Below, piece by piece: positions 25,647 through 34,406 of a stretch of 64,000 nt of DNA; positions within the stretch are counted from its first letter, which is position 1; the number at the start of each line of letters is the position of its first letter. Source of the DNA: Phycisphaerales bacterium. GTDB taxonomy: Bacteria > Planctomycetota > Phycisphaerae > UBA1845 > Fen-1342. A program made the translations under genes and the position numbers. The notes below the pieces were generated by a model. It did not search any database and was not told the DNA's origin. It saw nothing but the letters and a program-made list of their open reading frames with translations. The stretch covers positions 434,001 through 498,000 of the forward strand of contig JADJWG010000002.1 of the NCBI GenBank assembly GCA_016716475.1, read 5' to 3'.

Positions 25647-26911
25647 TGAAGATGCCACCCCGGGCCGGCCTGGGTCTGTCGGGCCTCATTTTCCTGCTGT
25701 TGATCAGTTGTGCCGCGCCGGCACCGCGAACGGAGCCGGGGGCGAGGCCCCCGGTGCACACCGACGAACGGGCTGCGACGGTGCCCGCGGATTCGGGCTG
25801 GCGCGATGTCAGTGCGCTGCTCGAAGAAATCCGCATGCGCTACGAGCTGCCGGCACTCGGTGCGGCCCTGGTGCGTTCTGATGGGCTGATTGCATTCGGT
25901 GTGACCGGCGTTCGCCGGAACGGTGACCCGACCCCGGTTGCACCGGATGACCCGTTCCACATCGGTTCCTGCTGCAAGTCCATGACGGCCACGGTCGTGG
26001 CGCGCCTGGTGGAACAGGGTGTGCTATCGTGGGACACGACACTCGGTGAGGTGTTCGGCGAGCAGGTCCCCGATCTGCACGCCGACTACCGCCCGGTGAC
26101 GCTCTGGCAACTGGTTCGTCATCATGGTGGTGCGCCGCAGGAGCTCACGCTCGATGGACTCTGGGCGCGGCTGCTCGGCCGGGCGGGGTCGCCGACCGAC
26201 CAGCGGCTGGACCTCGTTCGCACGGTGCTGTCCAACCCGCCGGCCGTCACCCCGGGCACACAACCGCTGTATGCGAATGCGGGTTACACACTCGTGGGGG
26301 CCGTGGCCGAAGCGCGCACCGGTGTGCCTTGGGAGGAACTCGTGCAACGGCTCCTGTGCGAGCCGCTCGGCATCACGACGGCGGGTTTCGGTGCGCCGGG
26401 CACCCTCGACGGCGTGAACGCGCCGTGGGGGCATCGGCGCCTGTCGAGCAACCTGATGCCCATGCCGCCGTCGCCACTGGCTGACAACCCACCGGCACTG
26501 GCGCCTGCCGGCACCATGCATCTTTCGCTGCCTGACTGGGCCCGCTTCGTTGCGCTGCATTTGGCTGCGTACCGTGCAGACTCCCGGGAAACACTGCTAT
26601 CGCCTGGGGCCGTGCGTAGTCTGCACGAGCCCTTTGACTCCGCGGATGGCAGTTTTGCCGCGGGTTGGGCCGTCACCACGCGTCCGTGGGGCGGCGGCAC
26701 TGTTCTTACCCATGCTGGCACGAATACGCTGTGGTTCGCGGTGGTATGGCTTGCCCCGCAACGCGATATCGCCGTACTCGTCGCGACGAATCTCGGTGGT
26801 GATGAGGCGCCACGCGCCTGCGACGATGCGGCTGCGGCTCTACTCCGGTTATGGAGCGTGGAACTGCTTGCCGCGCGTGGAAGCTGGCACGGGCCACCAG
26901 GCCAGCCGTAA
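25646..26911 (+). CDS. serine beta-lactamase-like hydrolase, predicted lipoprotein
   Basis: A 421-residue protein with a lipoprotein signal (LIFLLLISC, lipid Cys 22) and a class C beta-lactamase/DD-peptidase fold. The S-x-x-K motif is S108-C-C-K111 (HIGSCCKSMT), the Y-x-N motif is in PLYANAGYTLVG, and HAG (VLTHAGTN) replaces the usual KTG. Members are esterases, peptidases or beta-lactamases; the substrate cannot be told. The start is ATG 25646 (or GTG 25643) with AGGAG upstream, and it overlaps the proS stop, so it is coupled to proS. That pairing is odd functionally and probably just a shared transcript. Confidence 0.88.
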   Translation: MKMPPRAGLGLSGLIFLLLISCAAPAPRTEPGARPPVHTDERAATVPADSGWRDVSALLEEIRMRYELPALGAALVRSDGLIAFGVTGVRRNGDPTPVAPDDPFHIGSCCKSMTATVVARLVEQGVLSWDTTLGEVFGEQVPDLHADYRPVTLWQLVRHHGGAPQELTLDGLWARLLGRAGSPTDQRLDLVRTVLSNPPAVTPGTQPLYANAGYTLVGAVAEARTGVPWEELVQRLLCEPLGITTAGFGAPGTLDGVNAPWGHRRLSSNLMPMPPSPLADNPPALAPAGTMHLSLPDWARFVALHLAAYRADSRETLLSPGAVRSLHEPFDSADGSFAAGWAVTTRPWGGGTVLTHAGTNTLWFAVVWLAPQRDIAVLVATNLGGDEAPRACDDAAAALLRLWSVELLAARGSWHGPPGQP

Positions 26912-26998
26912 TGTTGCACCTGCGAAAACACTCATGACGAAATCGCGCACGATTGTGCGCGGCATGCGGAAATCGTCGGCGAATCGGGCGGTTTTTCT

Positions 26999-27028
26999 TG
27001 CTCAGACAGATGCGCGCGGTCTATACTC
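26999..27028 (+). promoter_or_regulatory. possible promoter before the 55-residue protein
   Basis: TTGCTC (26999-27004), an 18-bp spacer and a good -10 TATACT (27023-27028). It would give a leader of about 130 bases before ATG 27166. Sequence likeness only. Confidence 0.3.
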
Positions 27029-27165
27029 CCGAACTGGCGGTCACTGTCCGTATCAGCGCCCTGAAATGGACGCCGTATTCCGGCAGCACCGAGGACCGTC
27101 GAACACGCAAGCGTAGAAGTTGCGGTCGGGCTGCTAGCACGTGTTCTTTGACTGGAGGTAATGAC

Positions 27166-27333
27166 ATGTATCGCACGCAAATGCAACTGGTGAAGCTGAT
27201 GACCCTCGTCAGTGCCGGCGGAGTCTTAGGCGCATGGCTGCTGCGCTGCGACCGTGCAGCGCTGAATTTTCAGCGTGGGTTTTGGTGGGGACTTGGCGAC
27301 AGCATCTCGGATGCGATCGTCGCCCTGACCTGA
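27166..27333 (+). CDS. small hydrophobic protein, 55 residues
   Basis: It has one of the strongest ribosome sites in the window (GGAGG, 7 nt before ATG 27166), which is the main support. The sequence begins MYRTQMQLVKLMTLVSAGGV, then LGAWLLRCDRAALNFQRGFW and a Gly/Ser/Ala-rich end. A hydrophobic helix ends near Cys 28, so it could be a very short exported or lipid-linked protein, although no clean lipobox is seen. The layout resembles a class of tiny proteins I associate with Planctomycetota genomes. The gene at 41028-41231 looks like a second example. Function unknown. Confidence 0.6.
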   Translation: MYRTQMQLVKLMTLVSAGGVLGAWLLRCDRAALNFQRGFWWGLGDSISDAIVALT

Positions 27334-27388
27334 ACGCCGGTTCAAAGCCAGTGGAGGGCGAAACCGCTCTCCAGCGCTAGTGACGAAT

Positions 27389-27416
27389 AGCGGCCGGGGC
27401 CCGGGGCTCCGGCCGC
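27389..27416. terminator. strong GC hairpin between convergent genes
   Basis: AGCGGCCGG and CCGGCCGCT form a 9-bp perfect stem around a short GC loop. It lies between the 55-residue gene and the convergent M16 peptidase gene and could end both transcripts. No T-run follows. Confidence 0.5.
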
Positions 27417-27449
27417 TGTCGTGAACGGATCACAAGGTGGGGCAGGCCG

Positions 27450-28691
27450 TTACGCCGGCCAGTCGCGGGGACCACAACTCAGCAGCAGTCCGTCGCCGGT
27501 AATAGGGTAGGACGCGAGGTAGCGTTTCAATGAATCCGGTGTGACCTCTGCGACTGCCGCCAGCCGCGCGTCCGGCGTCAGGGGGCGCTGGTAAGTTTCG
27601 ACATCGTCGATGAGTTGCATGATGCGCGTACGTGGATTCTCCGCTTCCAGTGCGAGTTGTGTACGCCGCTGGTTCTTCACACGCTGCACCTCATCGGTCG
27701 TGAAACCATGTTCGGCAACATCCGACGCCTGCGCCCGCAGGGCGGCGAGCATTTCGGCGCAGCGTTCGGGTTCCCCGTCCGCGTAGAGGGCGAGGACGCC
27801 GTAATCGCGGTAGGCAATCCAGGCGGCGCCGGCATTCGTACACAGCCCCTTTTGCACAATATTCCAGTAGCACCGCGAGTTATGGCCGCCGAAGAGTCCA
27901 CAGAAGGCCTCGATGGTTTCCTCGGAGACGTGGCCCCGCGGTACGGCTGGGTACAGCAGGATCAGCGACTGCTGCTTGAAGCGATCGAGCTTGAGCTTGC
28001 GCACGCCCGTCGCAAGCGCAGGTGGCGCAGGGCCACTCCCGTTCCCCACCGGGGAGCGCTGCCAATCGGCACAGTGTCGCCCGGCAGCAGCGAACACCTC
28101 CTCGGCCTGTGCGGCTCCGGCCACGACCAGTCGCAAGTGGTTGGACGCGTAACGGCGCCGGTGATAGGACACGAGCGTGTCTCGCGGTAGACCGGTGATG
28201 GTGGCTTTTTCACCGAGGATCTCGTGGCCGAGCGCGTGGGAGCCAAAGACGACTTCGTGGACGAAGTTCCAGACAAGTCGATCGAAGTTGTCATCGCTCA
28301 TCGCAATTTCTTCGAGGATTACATGACGCTCGGTCTCGAAGTCGGGCGCTGGCAGACTGGGTCGCATCATGTCCGCGAGCAGTTCGATCTGATCCGCGAG
28401 GCGGGGCCGAGGCACCCAGCCGTAGTAGACGGTGTGTTCCTTGCTCGTGTACGCGTTGTAGATTGCCCCGAGTTCGTCGAAGCGCACGTTGATCGCGCGG
28501 CAGTCGCGCCGCGCGGTGCCTTTGAAACACATGTGTTCAAGAAAGTGGCTGACACCGTGCTCGTGTGGTTCCTCGTCACGCGACCCGGTCGTGGCGACGA
28601 ATGCCGCTGCCACCGACCGCACCCGGGGCATGGTTTCGCACAATACGCGGAGTCCGTTCGGCAATTCGTGTTCGGTAAAGCAGGATGACAT
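27450..28691 (-). CDS. M16-family zinc peptidase (processing-peptidase type)
   Basis: A 413-residue protein. It has the inverted zinc motif H49-F-L-E52-H53 (GVSHFLEHMCFKGTARR) and the downstream glutamate in HVILEEIAMSDDNFDRL, which completes the zinc site. The second half carries the inactive-type M16 C domain with the conserved R/Y region (SRCYWNIVQKGLCTNAGA). The length fits the single-unit bacterial M16B subfamily related to mitochondrial processing peptidase. Start ATG 28691 was chosen because the family begins EHELPNGLRV right after it; the longer frame adds 21 unlikely residues. No signal peptide is seen, so it is probably cytoplasmic. Confidence 0.92.
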   Translation of the reverse strand: MSSCFTEHELPNGLRVLCETMPRVRSVAAAFVATTGSRDEEPHEHGVSHFLEHMCFKGTARRDCRAINVRFDELGAIYNAYTSKEHTVYYGWVPRPRLADQIELLADMMRPSLPAPDFETERHVILEEIAMSDDNFDRLVWNFVHEVVFGSHALGHEILGEKATITGLPRDTLVSYHRRRYASNHLRLVVAGAAQAEEVFAAAGRHCADWQRSPVGNGSGPAPPALATGVRKLKLDRFKQQSLILLYPAVPRGHVSEETIEAFCGLFGGHNSRCYWNIVQKGLCTNAGAAWIAYRDYGVLALYADGEPERCAEMLAALRAQASDVAEHGFTTDEVQRVKNQRRTQLALEAENPRTRIMQLIDDVETYQRPLTPDARLAAVAEVTPDSLKRYLASYPITGDGLLLSCGPRDWPA

Positions 28692-28829
28692 GGCCGCGGA
28701 TTGTAGCCGGGGATGCTCCGGCCCGGGAGGGGACTCCACCGCCCGCTGCGTCATACCCCGTGACGGCGTGCCGCGGTTGTCCAGCGCGTGCGGTGTGGCC
28801 GCGAGCGCAGCCGCTTCACAGCCGCTCAG

Positions 28830-29213
28830 CTAGTCAGCGTTGCTTTCCGGCGGGAAAAGGAACTCGACGCCAATCAGGTACCCAACATGGGCCTGGGTAC
28901 AGTGACGAACGATGGCGTGGCCGTAGCAACTCATTTCCGGCTGGTGGATTGCGAGTGAGATCTTCGTGTCGCGGTCAACCGGTCGGCGGGCGCGCATGGC
29001 GAGTCCATGGGGGCTGAGGTTATGCAGGGTCGCGAGGACATGGCGTTCGCCATAGCACTGCTCGGGTAACCAGACTTCCACGGTTCCGGGGAATGGCCAG
29101 CGTTCTTCCCGTCGGCTACCGGGCGCACACTTCGGGATCGCCTTGACGCGATTCGTCTCGATCAAGTCTTCAATGACCTGCGGGGAGATCTTCAGAATCT
29201 TCTCAGCGTCCAT
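28830..29213 (-). CDS. PilZ-domain protein, likely c-di-GMP binder
   Basis: A 127-residue single-domain protein. Both halves of the c-di-GMP motif are present: R34-x3-R38 (GSRREERWPFPG) and N65-x-S67-x2-G70 (HNLSPHGLAMRA). After a short helical N-terminus (MDAEKILKISPQVIEDLI) the rest reads as a six-strand beta barrel ending GYLIGVEFLFPP. Start ATG 29213 has GAGGA about 7 nt upstream. It may act as a stand-alone adaptor for c-di-GMP signalling. The N-terminal layout is similar to the PilZ-like part of the 32160-33272 protein on the other side of the metzincin pair. Confidence 0.85.
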   Translation of the reverse strand: MDAEKILKISPQVIEDLIETNRVKAIPKCAPGSRREERWPFPGTVEVWLPEQCYGERHVLATLHNLSPHGLAMRARRPVDRDTKISLAIHQPEMSCYGHAIVRHCTQAHVGYLIGVEFLFPPESNAD

Positions 29214-29618
29214 CGTGTATCCTCGGCAGCCCTGGGGCGGGTCCCGTACTGGCGACACTGTTGGTTCTATCGGGTCGTAACCGGGCGCTCATCAGTGCCG
29301 ACCGGTAGTGGATTCAGGACGGGTCCGGGAGCGGTTGCGGTTGCTTATGGGGCGGGGTGGCGGGGGCGCAAACTCGGACGCAATCGGCGGGCGCGCCGTG
29401 TGGCATCCTCTCCAAGTGCTTTATCACCCTGTTGTGGTCGGGAGCCAGGTCAGCGACGGACTGCTCATAAACCCGACGTGAGTGAGCGATACCAACATCA
29501 GCCATTTGTCGGCCCCGTATGACGGGCTCCGGTGTCCGCAACTGTACGGCCGGTCCTAGCCCGAAGGAGATTCGACCCCCAGCCGCTGCATGTCTGCACC
29601 CACCCGTTGGAGATGGAC
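29214..29618. other. 405-bp divergent intergenic region
   Basis: This lies between the divergent PilZ (minus) and metzincin (plus) genes, so it should hold both promoters. I see no convincing promoter match, tRNA, riboswitch or repeat. A GGAG at 29609-29612 sets the start of the downstream gene. Confidence 0.5.
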
Positions 29619-30839
29619 ATGCAGTTACCCCGCTTGGTGAAATGGAGCATCCTGCTGGTCACTCCCGGTGTCCTGCTGGGCGGCTGCCCTGGTAGCGACC
29701 TGGGCACGGAGCCCGCGCTTCCGCCGGTCGTGGCCGGTACAACCGCGACCAATCCGATCCCCGTGGGTGATGTCGCCACCGCCCCCATTCCTGTGGGAAC
29801 GTCGGCCGCACCGCGCCGCGTCACCGGTTCCGTCGGTCCCCTGGGTGACTACCTGCTTTATGACCTCGGTACGGCCCGCGGTGGCGAGCGCTGGCTTGTG
29901 CGGCCACAGTCGGGAAGTGCGTCTCTCGCGTTCCTGGTCGTGCTGCTGGATGAGAATTTCGAGCTACTGTATCGCGAAATCGTCTCGCCCGGTACGCCGC
30001 TGGAGCACGTCGCGCGCTTTGATACCGGGACACTGTACCTCGGCGTCGCTTCGCCCTACACGAGCCGGGGTGGTGAGTTCGCTCTCGATATCCTCCGGCA
30101 ACCTGGCGTGGATATCCCAGCGCCGCGGCCGCAAATCGTGTACCTCAATTTTGCCGGCGGCTCCAATGTGAAGGTGCACCGCAAGGATGCCACGTCCTTT
30201 ACGCCTTTCGATGGGGCGATGCTCGGCAGTGCCTATGCCGGTGCAACCGACCTCATCAAGTCCGAGATCTACACGGCCATGCAGGAGGACTACACCGGCT
30301 ATCATGTGATCTTCGTGACCTCCGACGATGGGCCGCCACCGGCTGGACCGCATTCGACACTGCACTTTGGCGGTTCGGACCCGCGGTTACTCGGTCTTGC
30401 GGACAATGTGGACCAGTACAACGCAGAGCTGCAACAGAATGCTATCATTTACGTGAAAAGCTTTGAGGACTTCTCCGTCATGCGGCTCACCGAAATTGAG
30501 ATGGCCCGCATGGTGGCGAACGTCGCGAGCCACGAAATCGGCCACCTGCTGGGCTTGTTTCACACTCAGGTGCCGGCAGACTTGATGGATACGACGGGTT
30601 CGGCCTGGGACCTCGCCGGCACACAGGAGTTCTCGCAGGCGGCGCTCGAAGCTTCTGTCTTTCCGGTAGGTTTCGCGAACAACCCGCGGCGGCTCGAGGA
30701 GACTGTCGGTCGTCAACCGGTGGATCCGGCGGCTAAGGCGAAAGTCATTGCGAAGGCGCAGCGTTTCAAGGAATTGCGGAAGCTGGTCGCGGAGGAACTG
30801 CGGTGTCGTTGCGGGACCTGCCTCGACCTGGATGAGTAA
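29619..30839 (+). CDS. metzincin-like zinc metalloprotease lipoprotein, copy 1
   Basis: A 406-residue lipoprotein (KWSILLVTPGVLLGGC, lipid Cys 23). A beta-rich pre-domain (about 60-170) resembles the PPC-type module of the next gene. The catalytic part carries H305-E-x2-H309-x2-G312-x2-H315 (ASHEIGHLLGLFHT), the metzincin zinc motif, followed by the Met-turn at M323 (DLMDTT). ATG 29619 is preferred to ATG 29613 because GGAG (29609-29612) is well spaced only from 29619. A basic, cysteine-containing C-terminus (ELRCRCGTCLDLDE) is unusual. It probably acts in the periplasm or at the cell surface. It is 3 bp from its paralogue, so the two form an operon. Confidence 0.85.
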   Translation: MQLPRLVKWSILLVTPGVLLGGCPGSDLGTEPALPPVVAGTTATNPIPVGDVATAPIPVGTSAAPRRVTGSVGPLGDYLLYDLGTARGGERWLVRPQSGSASLAFLVVLLDENFELLYREIVSPGTPLEHVARFDTGTLYLGVASPYTSRGGEFALDILRQPGVDIPAPRPQIVYLNFAGGSNVKVHRKDATSFTPFDGAMLGSAYAGATDLIKSEIYTAMQEDYTGYHVIFVTSDDGPPPAGPHSTLHFGGSDPRLLGLADNVDQYNAELQQNAIIYVKSFEDFSVMRLTEIEMARMVANVASHEIGHLLGLFHTQVPADLMDTTGSAWDLAGTQEFSQAALEASVFPVGFANNPRRLEETVGRQPVDPAAKAKVIAKAQRFKELRKLVAEELRCRCGTCLDLDE

Positions 30840-30842
30840 TGT

Positions 30843-31979
30843 ATGAACACCGCATGGGAGGCGACCAGGAGTCGCCGCGCATCTGTTTTACTGGCGGCTT
30901 TGTTCCTCGTGCTTGGCGGGCTGGTGGGTGGTTGCCCGCAACCCGTTGACCCTAATGACAGCGTCGGCGGTACGCCGCCGGTGCTCGACACGGCCAACAA
31001 CAGTACGATCCGCAGCGCGGTCCCTCTGCCTCTCAGCGATCGCGACTCCTTCCGGTTTCGCGGGAACATCTCGGGACGCAGCGATGCGGACGTATATGCA
31101 CTCGGAACGCTGGCACCGGGGGACCGCATCGTCATTGATGTTCGCGCGGTCAGCGGCAATCTTGACGCGGTGGCAGCGATTTTTGACAGCCGCGAATTCC
31201 TCGTGGCCTACAACGATGACCGCAACCCCGACGGAAGCAACACAAATCCCTATCTCGACATCACACTGCGTGGCGACGAAGGGACGTATTTTCTCGGTGT
31301 CATCGGTTATCCCAACACCGACACCTCGGGCGACTATGAAGTGCTGGTGCAGCTTGAACGCAGCGCCGGACTGCCGTCCACGGCGGGTCAAGTCGTCTAC
31401 CTCAACTGGGCGGGTGGCAGCGATGTCTTCGTCCCCAACGTCGGGACTTTCAACCTGGGACCCTTCAATGCCGCTGACGTCGGCTTTGCGGCGGCATTGA
31501 CCACCCGCATGAAGACGCGTGTGCAGGAAATCGTCGCCAACCGTTACGCCGGCTACAACCTGGTCCTGCGCAACTCGGATGAGCACGCCGTGCCGGACGG
31601 GCCGCACTCGACGATTTTCTTCGGCGGACTCAACTCGCGCGCCTTTGCGATTGCGGAGAAAGTCGACACATTTAATACGGACCCGGCAGACCGGGCGATC
31701 ATCTTCACGCAGGGTTTCGCCTCGGCTTTTCGGATCAATCCCACCTTCGAAGAGATGTGCCAGGCCATCGGCAACACGACGGCCCATGAGATCGGGCATC
31801 TACTCGGACTGGTCCACACGGCCGACTGCAACGACCTGATGGACACGACCTGTTTCAACGAGCGATTGTTGACACCACAGGAGTTCACGACGGCCCGTCT
31901 CGACACCTCGGTCTGGCCGTTCGGGTTTCAGCCGGCCGAGGAGATCCTCGGGTGGTTGCTGGGGTGGATCGGATTGTAG
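30843..31979 (+). CDS. metzincin-like zinc metalloprotease lipoprotein, copy 2
   Basis: A 378-residue paralogue of the preceding gene. It has a lipoprotein signal (LLAALFLVLGGLVGGC, lipid Cys 31), then a PPC-like module (about 55-170: DRDSFRFRGNISGRSDADVYALGTLAPGDRIVIDVRAV to YFLGVIGYPNTDTSGDYEVLV). The protease part has H315-E-x2-H319-x2-G-x2-H325 (TAHEIGHLLGLVHT) and the LMDTT Met-turn. Shared blocks with copy 1 include QVVYLNWAGGS versus QIVYLNFAGGS and GPHSTIFFGG versus GPHSTLHFGG, which shows tandem duplication followed by divergence. It lacks the C-terminal cysteine tail of copy 1. Its substrate is unknown. Confidence 0.85.
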   Translation: MNTAWEATRSRRASVLLAALFLVLGGLVGGCPQPVDPNDSVGGTPPVLDTANNSTIRSAVPLPLSDRDSFRFRGNISGRSDADVYALGTLAPGDRIVIDVRAVSGNLDAVAAIFDSREFLVAYNDDRNPDGSNTNPYLDITLRGDEGTYFLGVIGYPNTDTSGDYEVLVQLERSAGLPSTAGQVVYLNWAGGSDVFVPNVGTFNLGPFNAADVGFAAALTTRMKTRVQEIVANRYAGYNLVLRNSDEHAVPDGPHSTIFFGGLNSRAFAIAEKVDTFNTDPADRAIIFTQGFASAFRINPTFEEMCQAIGNTTAHEIGHLLGLVHTADCNDLMDTTCFNERLLTPQEFTTARLDTSVWPFGFQPAEEILGWLLGWIGL

Positions 31980-31995
31980 CGCACGCAGCGTGCGC
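31979..31995 (+). terminator. short hairpin after the metzincin pair
   Basis: GCGCAC-GCAGC-GTGCGC, a 6-bp stem overlapping the stop region of the 30843-31979 gene. Weak: no T-run follows. Confidence 0.3.
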
Positions 31996-32159
31996 GATAA
32001 AGGGACCAGATCTTGCCCAGATTCACACAAGTCAGGGGAAACCGCACAATCAGCATGGGTTTCTCTGGATCCAGGTTGTCGCCGGTACTCGGTGATTCGC
32101 ATGCTTGGTGCAGATGATCTGATTCCGCCCCAAGGTGTCACTCTGATGGGGGCTCGCTC

Positions 32160-33272
32160 ATGGCCAAGCTGAAGCTCGAAGACGAGGTGCTCGACCGACT
32201 CCTCGACATCCTCGATGCACATGAACGCAACACGTCTGCGCGAGCTGCCGATCATGAGCGCTTCAGTTATCGCAATCGCGTGCGAATCGAGATCGAGACC
32301 GGGCGCGACACGCATATTACTTGGACAGTGCCGTGCCGCAGCATCAGCCAGTCCGAGCTACGGCTGCTGGTGGGTACGGTGGTGAACCAGGCGACCCGCT
32401 GCCGTATCGATCTGATCACGGTGCACAATAGTTGGCAGACGGTAACCGGGGTCGTCGAAGATTGTCGCTACATCCAGGGCGCGCAGGGTATCCACGAGAT
32501 CGCCGTTCGATTCGACCACCTCTTGGATCCCGCCTCGTTTTCACGGAATGCCGTCCGTACCCGTGTCCTGCTGGCCGACGACAGCCCCACGGCGCGCCGG
32601 CTGCTGGCACAGTGGCTGAAACCCCTCAACGTGGAAGTGGTGGAGGTCGATGATGGGGCCGCGGCCGTGCATGCTGCCCTGGGTGAGCCGTTCGACGTCA
32701 TCCTCATGGATGTGGAGATGCCGGGCGTCGGTGGCCTGCACGCCGTGTCGATGCTGCGAAGCAAGGGCTATGTGCGGCCGGTTGTGGCCGTCACCGCGCT
32801 GAGTGACCCGGCGGACCGCGAGCGCTGTTTCCAGGCCGGGTTCGACGATTTTCTGGCGAAACCTCCCAGTCGTGAGGAACTCGCACGGGTCGTGCAGCAC
32901 GCGCGCCCCGAGCCACTGGTGAGCACGCTGTTGCACGAAGCCGAAATGGCCCCACTGATCGACGCCTTCGTACACGATCTGCCCGAGCACGTGGCGCGCC
33001 TTGAGTCGGCCCTGGCGACCGCGAACATGCACGACCTGGCGGTGGAAACCCGCCTGCTGAAAGGCGAAGCCGGCGGGTATGGATTTGAGCCCATCACGGT
33101 GTGTGCGACCGCCCTCGAGCGCGGCCTGCGGGCGGGAGCCGCCCCGGAAGAGGTGCGACGGTTGCTGAGCCAGCTCGTACGTGTGTGCCTGGCGGCGCGG
33201 CCGGCTACGCTCGGGGGTGTCGCCCGCCGCGAAGGAGCATCGGAGGTCGTGGATGCTGGGGCCACGGCCTGA
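32160..33272 (+). CDS. PilZ-like / receiver / degenerate HPt hybrid signalling protein
   Basis: A 370-residue protein with three modules. The N-terminus (about 1-130) looks PilZ-like: R34-x3-R38 is present (ERFSYRNRVRIEI), but the D/N-x-S-x2-G half has become RSISQSEL, so c-di-GMP binding is doubtful. A complete receiver follows (about 134-245): D140/D141, phospho-site D184 (ILMDVEMPGVGG), T212 and K234. The C-terminal helical bundle (about 255-345) is HPt-like, but the phospho-His position in the x-x-L-K-G-x-A motif is R298 (TRLLKGEAGG), so it cannot relay phosphate in the usual way. No partner kinase lies nearby. It probably links a phospho-signal to a surface or motility output. Confidence 0.8.
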   Translation: MAKLKLEDEVLDRLLDILDAHERNTSARAADHERFSYRNRVRIEIETGRDTHITWTVPCRSISQSELRLLVGTVVNQATRCRIDLITVHNSWQTVTGVVEDCRYIQGAQGIHEIAVRFDHLLDPASFSRNAVRTRVLLADDSPTARRLLAQWLKPLNVEVVEVDDGAAAVHAALGEPFDVILMDVEMPGVGGLHAVSMLRSKGYVRPVVAVTALSDPADRERCFQAGFDDFLAKPPSREELARVVQHARPEPLVSTLLHEAEMAPLIDAFVHDLPEHVARLESALATANMHDLAVETRLLKGEAGGYGFEPITVCATALERGLRAGAAPEEVRRLLSQLVRVCLAARPATLGGVARREGASEVVDAGATA

Positions 33273-33417
33273 TGCGTGGAACTTGAGGACCCAAGCCGCG
33301 GTTCTGAGCACGCCGTGACCGGGCACGGTATTGCCGCCACTCGTGGACCCGCTCGTCTTGGCGTCCTGATTCATCGCTCACATTTCTTTGGAAGGGCGGT
33401 ACTCGCCAACCCGACAC

Positions 33418-33433
33418 CGCGGAGATCTCCGCG
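33418..33433. other. perfect 16-bp palindrome upstream of the DUF1579 gene
   Basis: CGCGGAGA-TCTCCGCG lies in the 273-bp gap between the hybrid signalling gene and the DUF1579 gene. It may be a terminator stem for the former or an operator for the latter. No T-run follows. Confidence 0.35.
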
Positions 33434-33545
33434 CGTGAGAACGGCATCTGTCAGGCCCCCAGAAGTATTTCTTTGCTTGTGATTCTCTGAGCAGGTACGA
33501 TTGCGGCGTTTCGGGTTCCGAATTCTCTTGTGGAGGATGAATCTC

Positions 33546-34229
33546 ATGGTACGCAACGTTCGTATTGTGCTTGCGAGTCTTGGCGTGCTCGTGCTGACAG
33601 CGGCGGCCGTGACCGTCGCCCAGTCATACGGTGATGACAAGCCACGGTCCGGCAGCGGCCAGGAAAACATGCCACTTCCGCCGGGCATGACCGAGGCCGA
33701 CATGAAGGCGATGATGGAAGCCGCGACCCCCGGACCCATGCACGCCCATCTGGCTAAGTCGCTGGGGGTGTGGGAGGGCCGGTTGCAATGCTGGATGGAG
33801 CCGGGTGCGGACCCCACGATCACCGAGTGTACGAGCACGTTGACCGCGCTGTTGGACGGTCGCTTCGTCATGTGCGAGGTCGCGGGCGACATGGGTGGCA
33901 TGGGTCCTTTCAAAGGCATCGGACTGTACGGCTATGACAACGCGGCCAAGAAGTTCCAGAGCGTCTGGCTCGACAGCATGGGCACCGGCATGGCTTATGG
34001 CACGGGTGAGTTGTCTGAGGATGGCAAAATGCTGACCTGGGCGATCTCGTACCACTGCCCGGTGCAGAAGAAGGAGGTCTCGATGCGCCAGGTCGAGCGT
34101 TACACCGGCAAGGACAGCATGACGCTGGAATTCTACGGCCCGGATATGAAGACCGGTAAAGAGCACAAGATGATGGAGATTTCATACACTCGTAAGGCCG
34201 GTGCACCGACGGCCAGCGCAGGACGCTGA
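33546..34229 (+). CDS. DUF1579-family secreted protein
   Basis: A 227-residue protein with an N-terminal signal (RIVLASLGVLVLTAAAVTVAQS). After a Met-rich linker (PLPPGMTEADMKAMMEAATPGPMH) comes the DUF1579 beta-barrel-like domain: HLAKSLGVWEGRLQCWMEPGADP, LLDGRFVMCEVAGDMGGMGPFKGIGLYGYDN and KKFQSVWLDSMGTGM. The function of this family is not established. Start ATG 33546 was chosen because GGAGG (33532-33536) is 9 nt away; the ATG at 33537 directly abuts it. A terminator hairpin follows at 34262. It is monocistronic and exported. Confidence 0.87.
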   Translation: MVRNVRIVLASLGVLVLTAAAVTVAQSYGDDKPRSGSGQENMPLPPGMTEADMKAMMEAATPGPMHAHLAKSLGVWEGRLQCWMEPGADPTITECTSTLTALLDGRFVMCEVAGDMGGMGPFKGIGLYGYDNAAKKFQSVWLDSMGTGMAYGTGELSEDGKMLTWAISYHCPVQKKEVSMRQVERYTGKDSMTLEFYGPDMKTGKEHKMMEISYTRKAGAPTASAGR

Positions 34230-34261
34230 TACCCTCAACCGAGCTTCCCAGGCGGACTCTG

Positions 34262-34288
34262 GTGGGCACCGACGTAACCGGTGCCCAC
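34262..34288 (+). terminator. terminator after the DUF1579 gene
   Basis: GTGGGCACCG and CGGTGCCCAC form a perfect 10-bp stem with a 7-nt loop, 32 bp past the stop, followed by a modestly T-rich stretch. It may also serve the convergent comF gene. Confidence 0.7.
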
Positions 34289-34406
34289 TGTCCATTTGTG
34301 CTTACGGACGTAATGCCACGGTCGGAGGAGTGGGGGCGCTCTGAGAATGAGTACACGCGTGCTCGCGCGCAGCTGCAACCCACAGGGTCTCGGCATGCGT
34401 GTGTCG

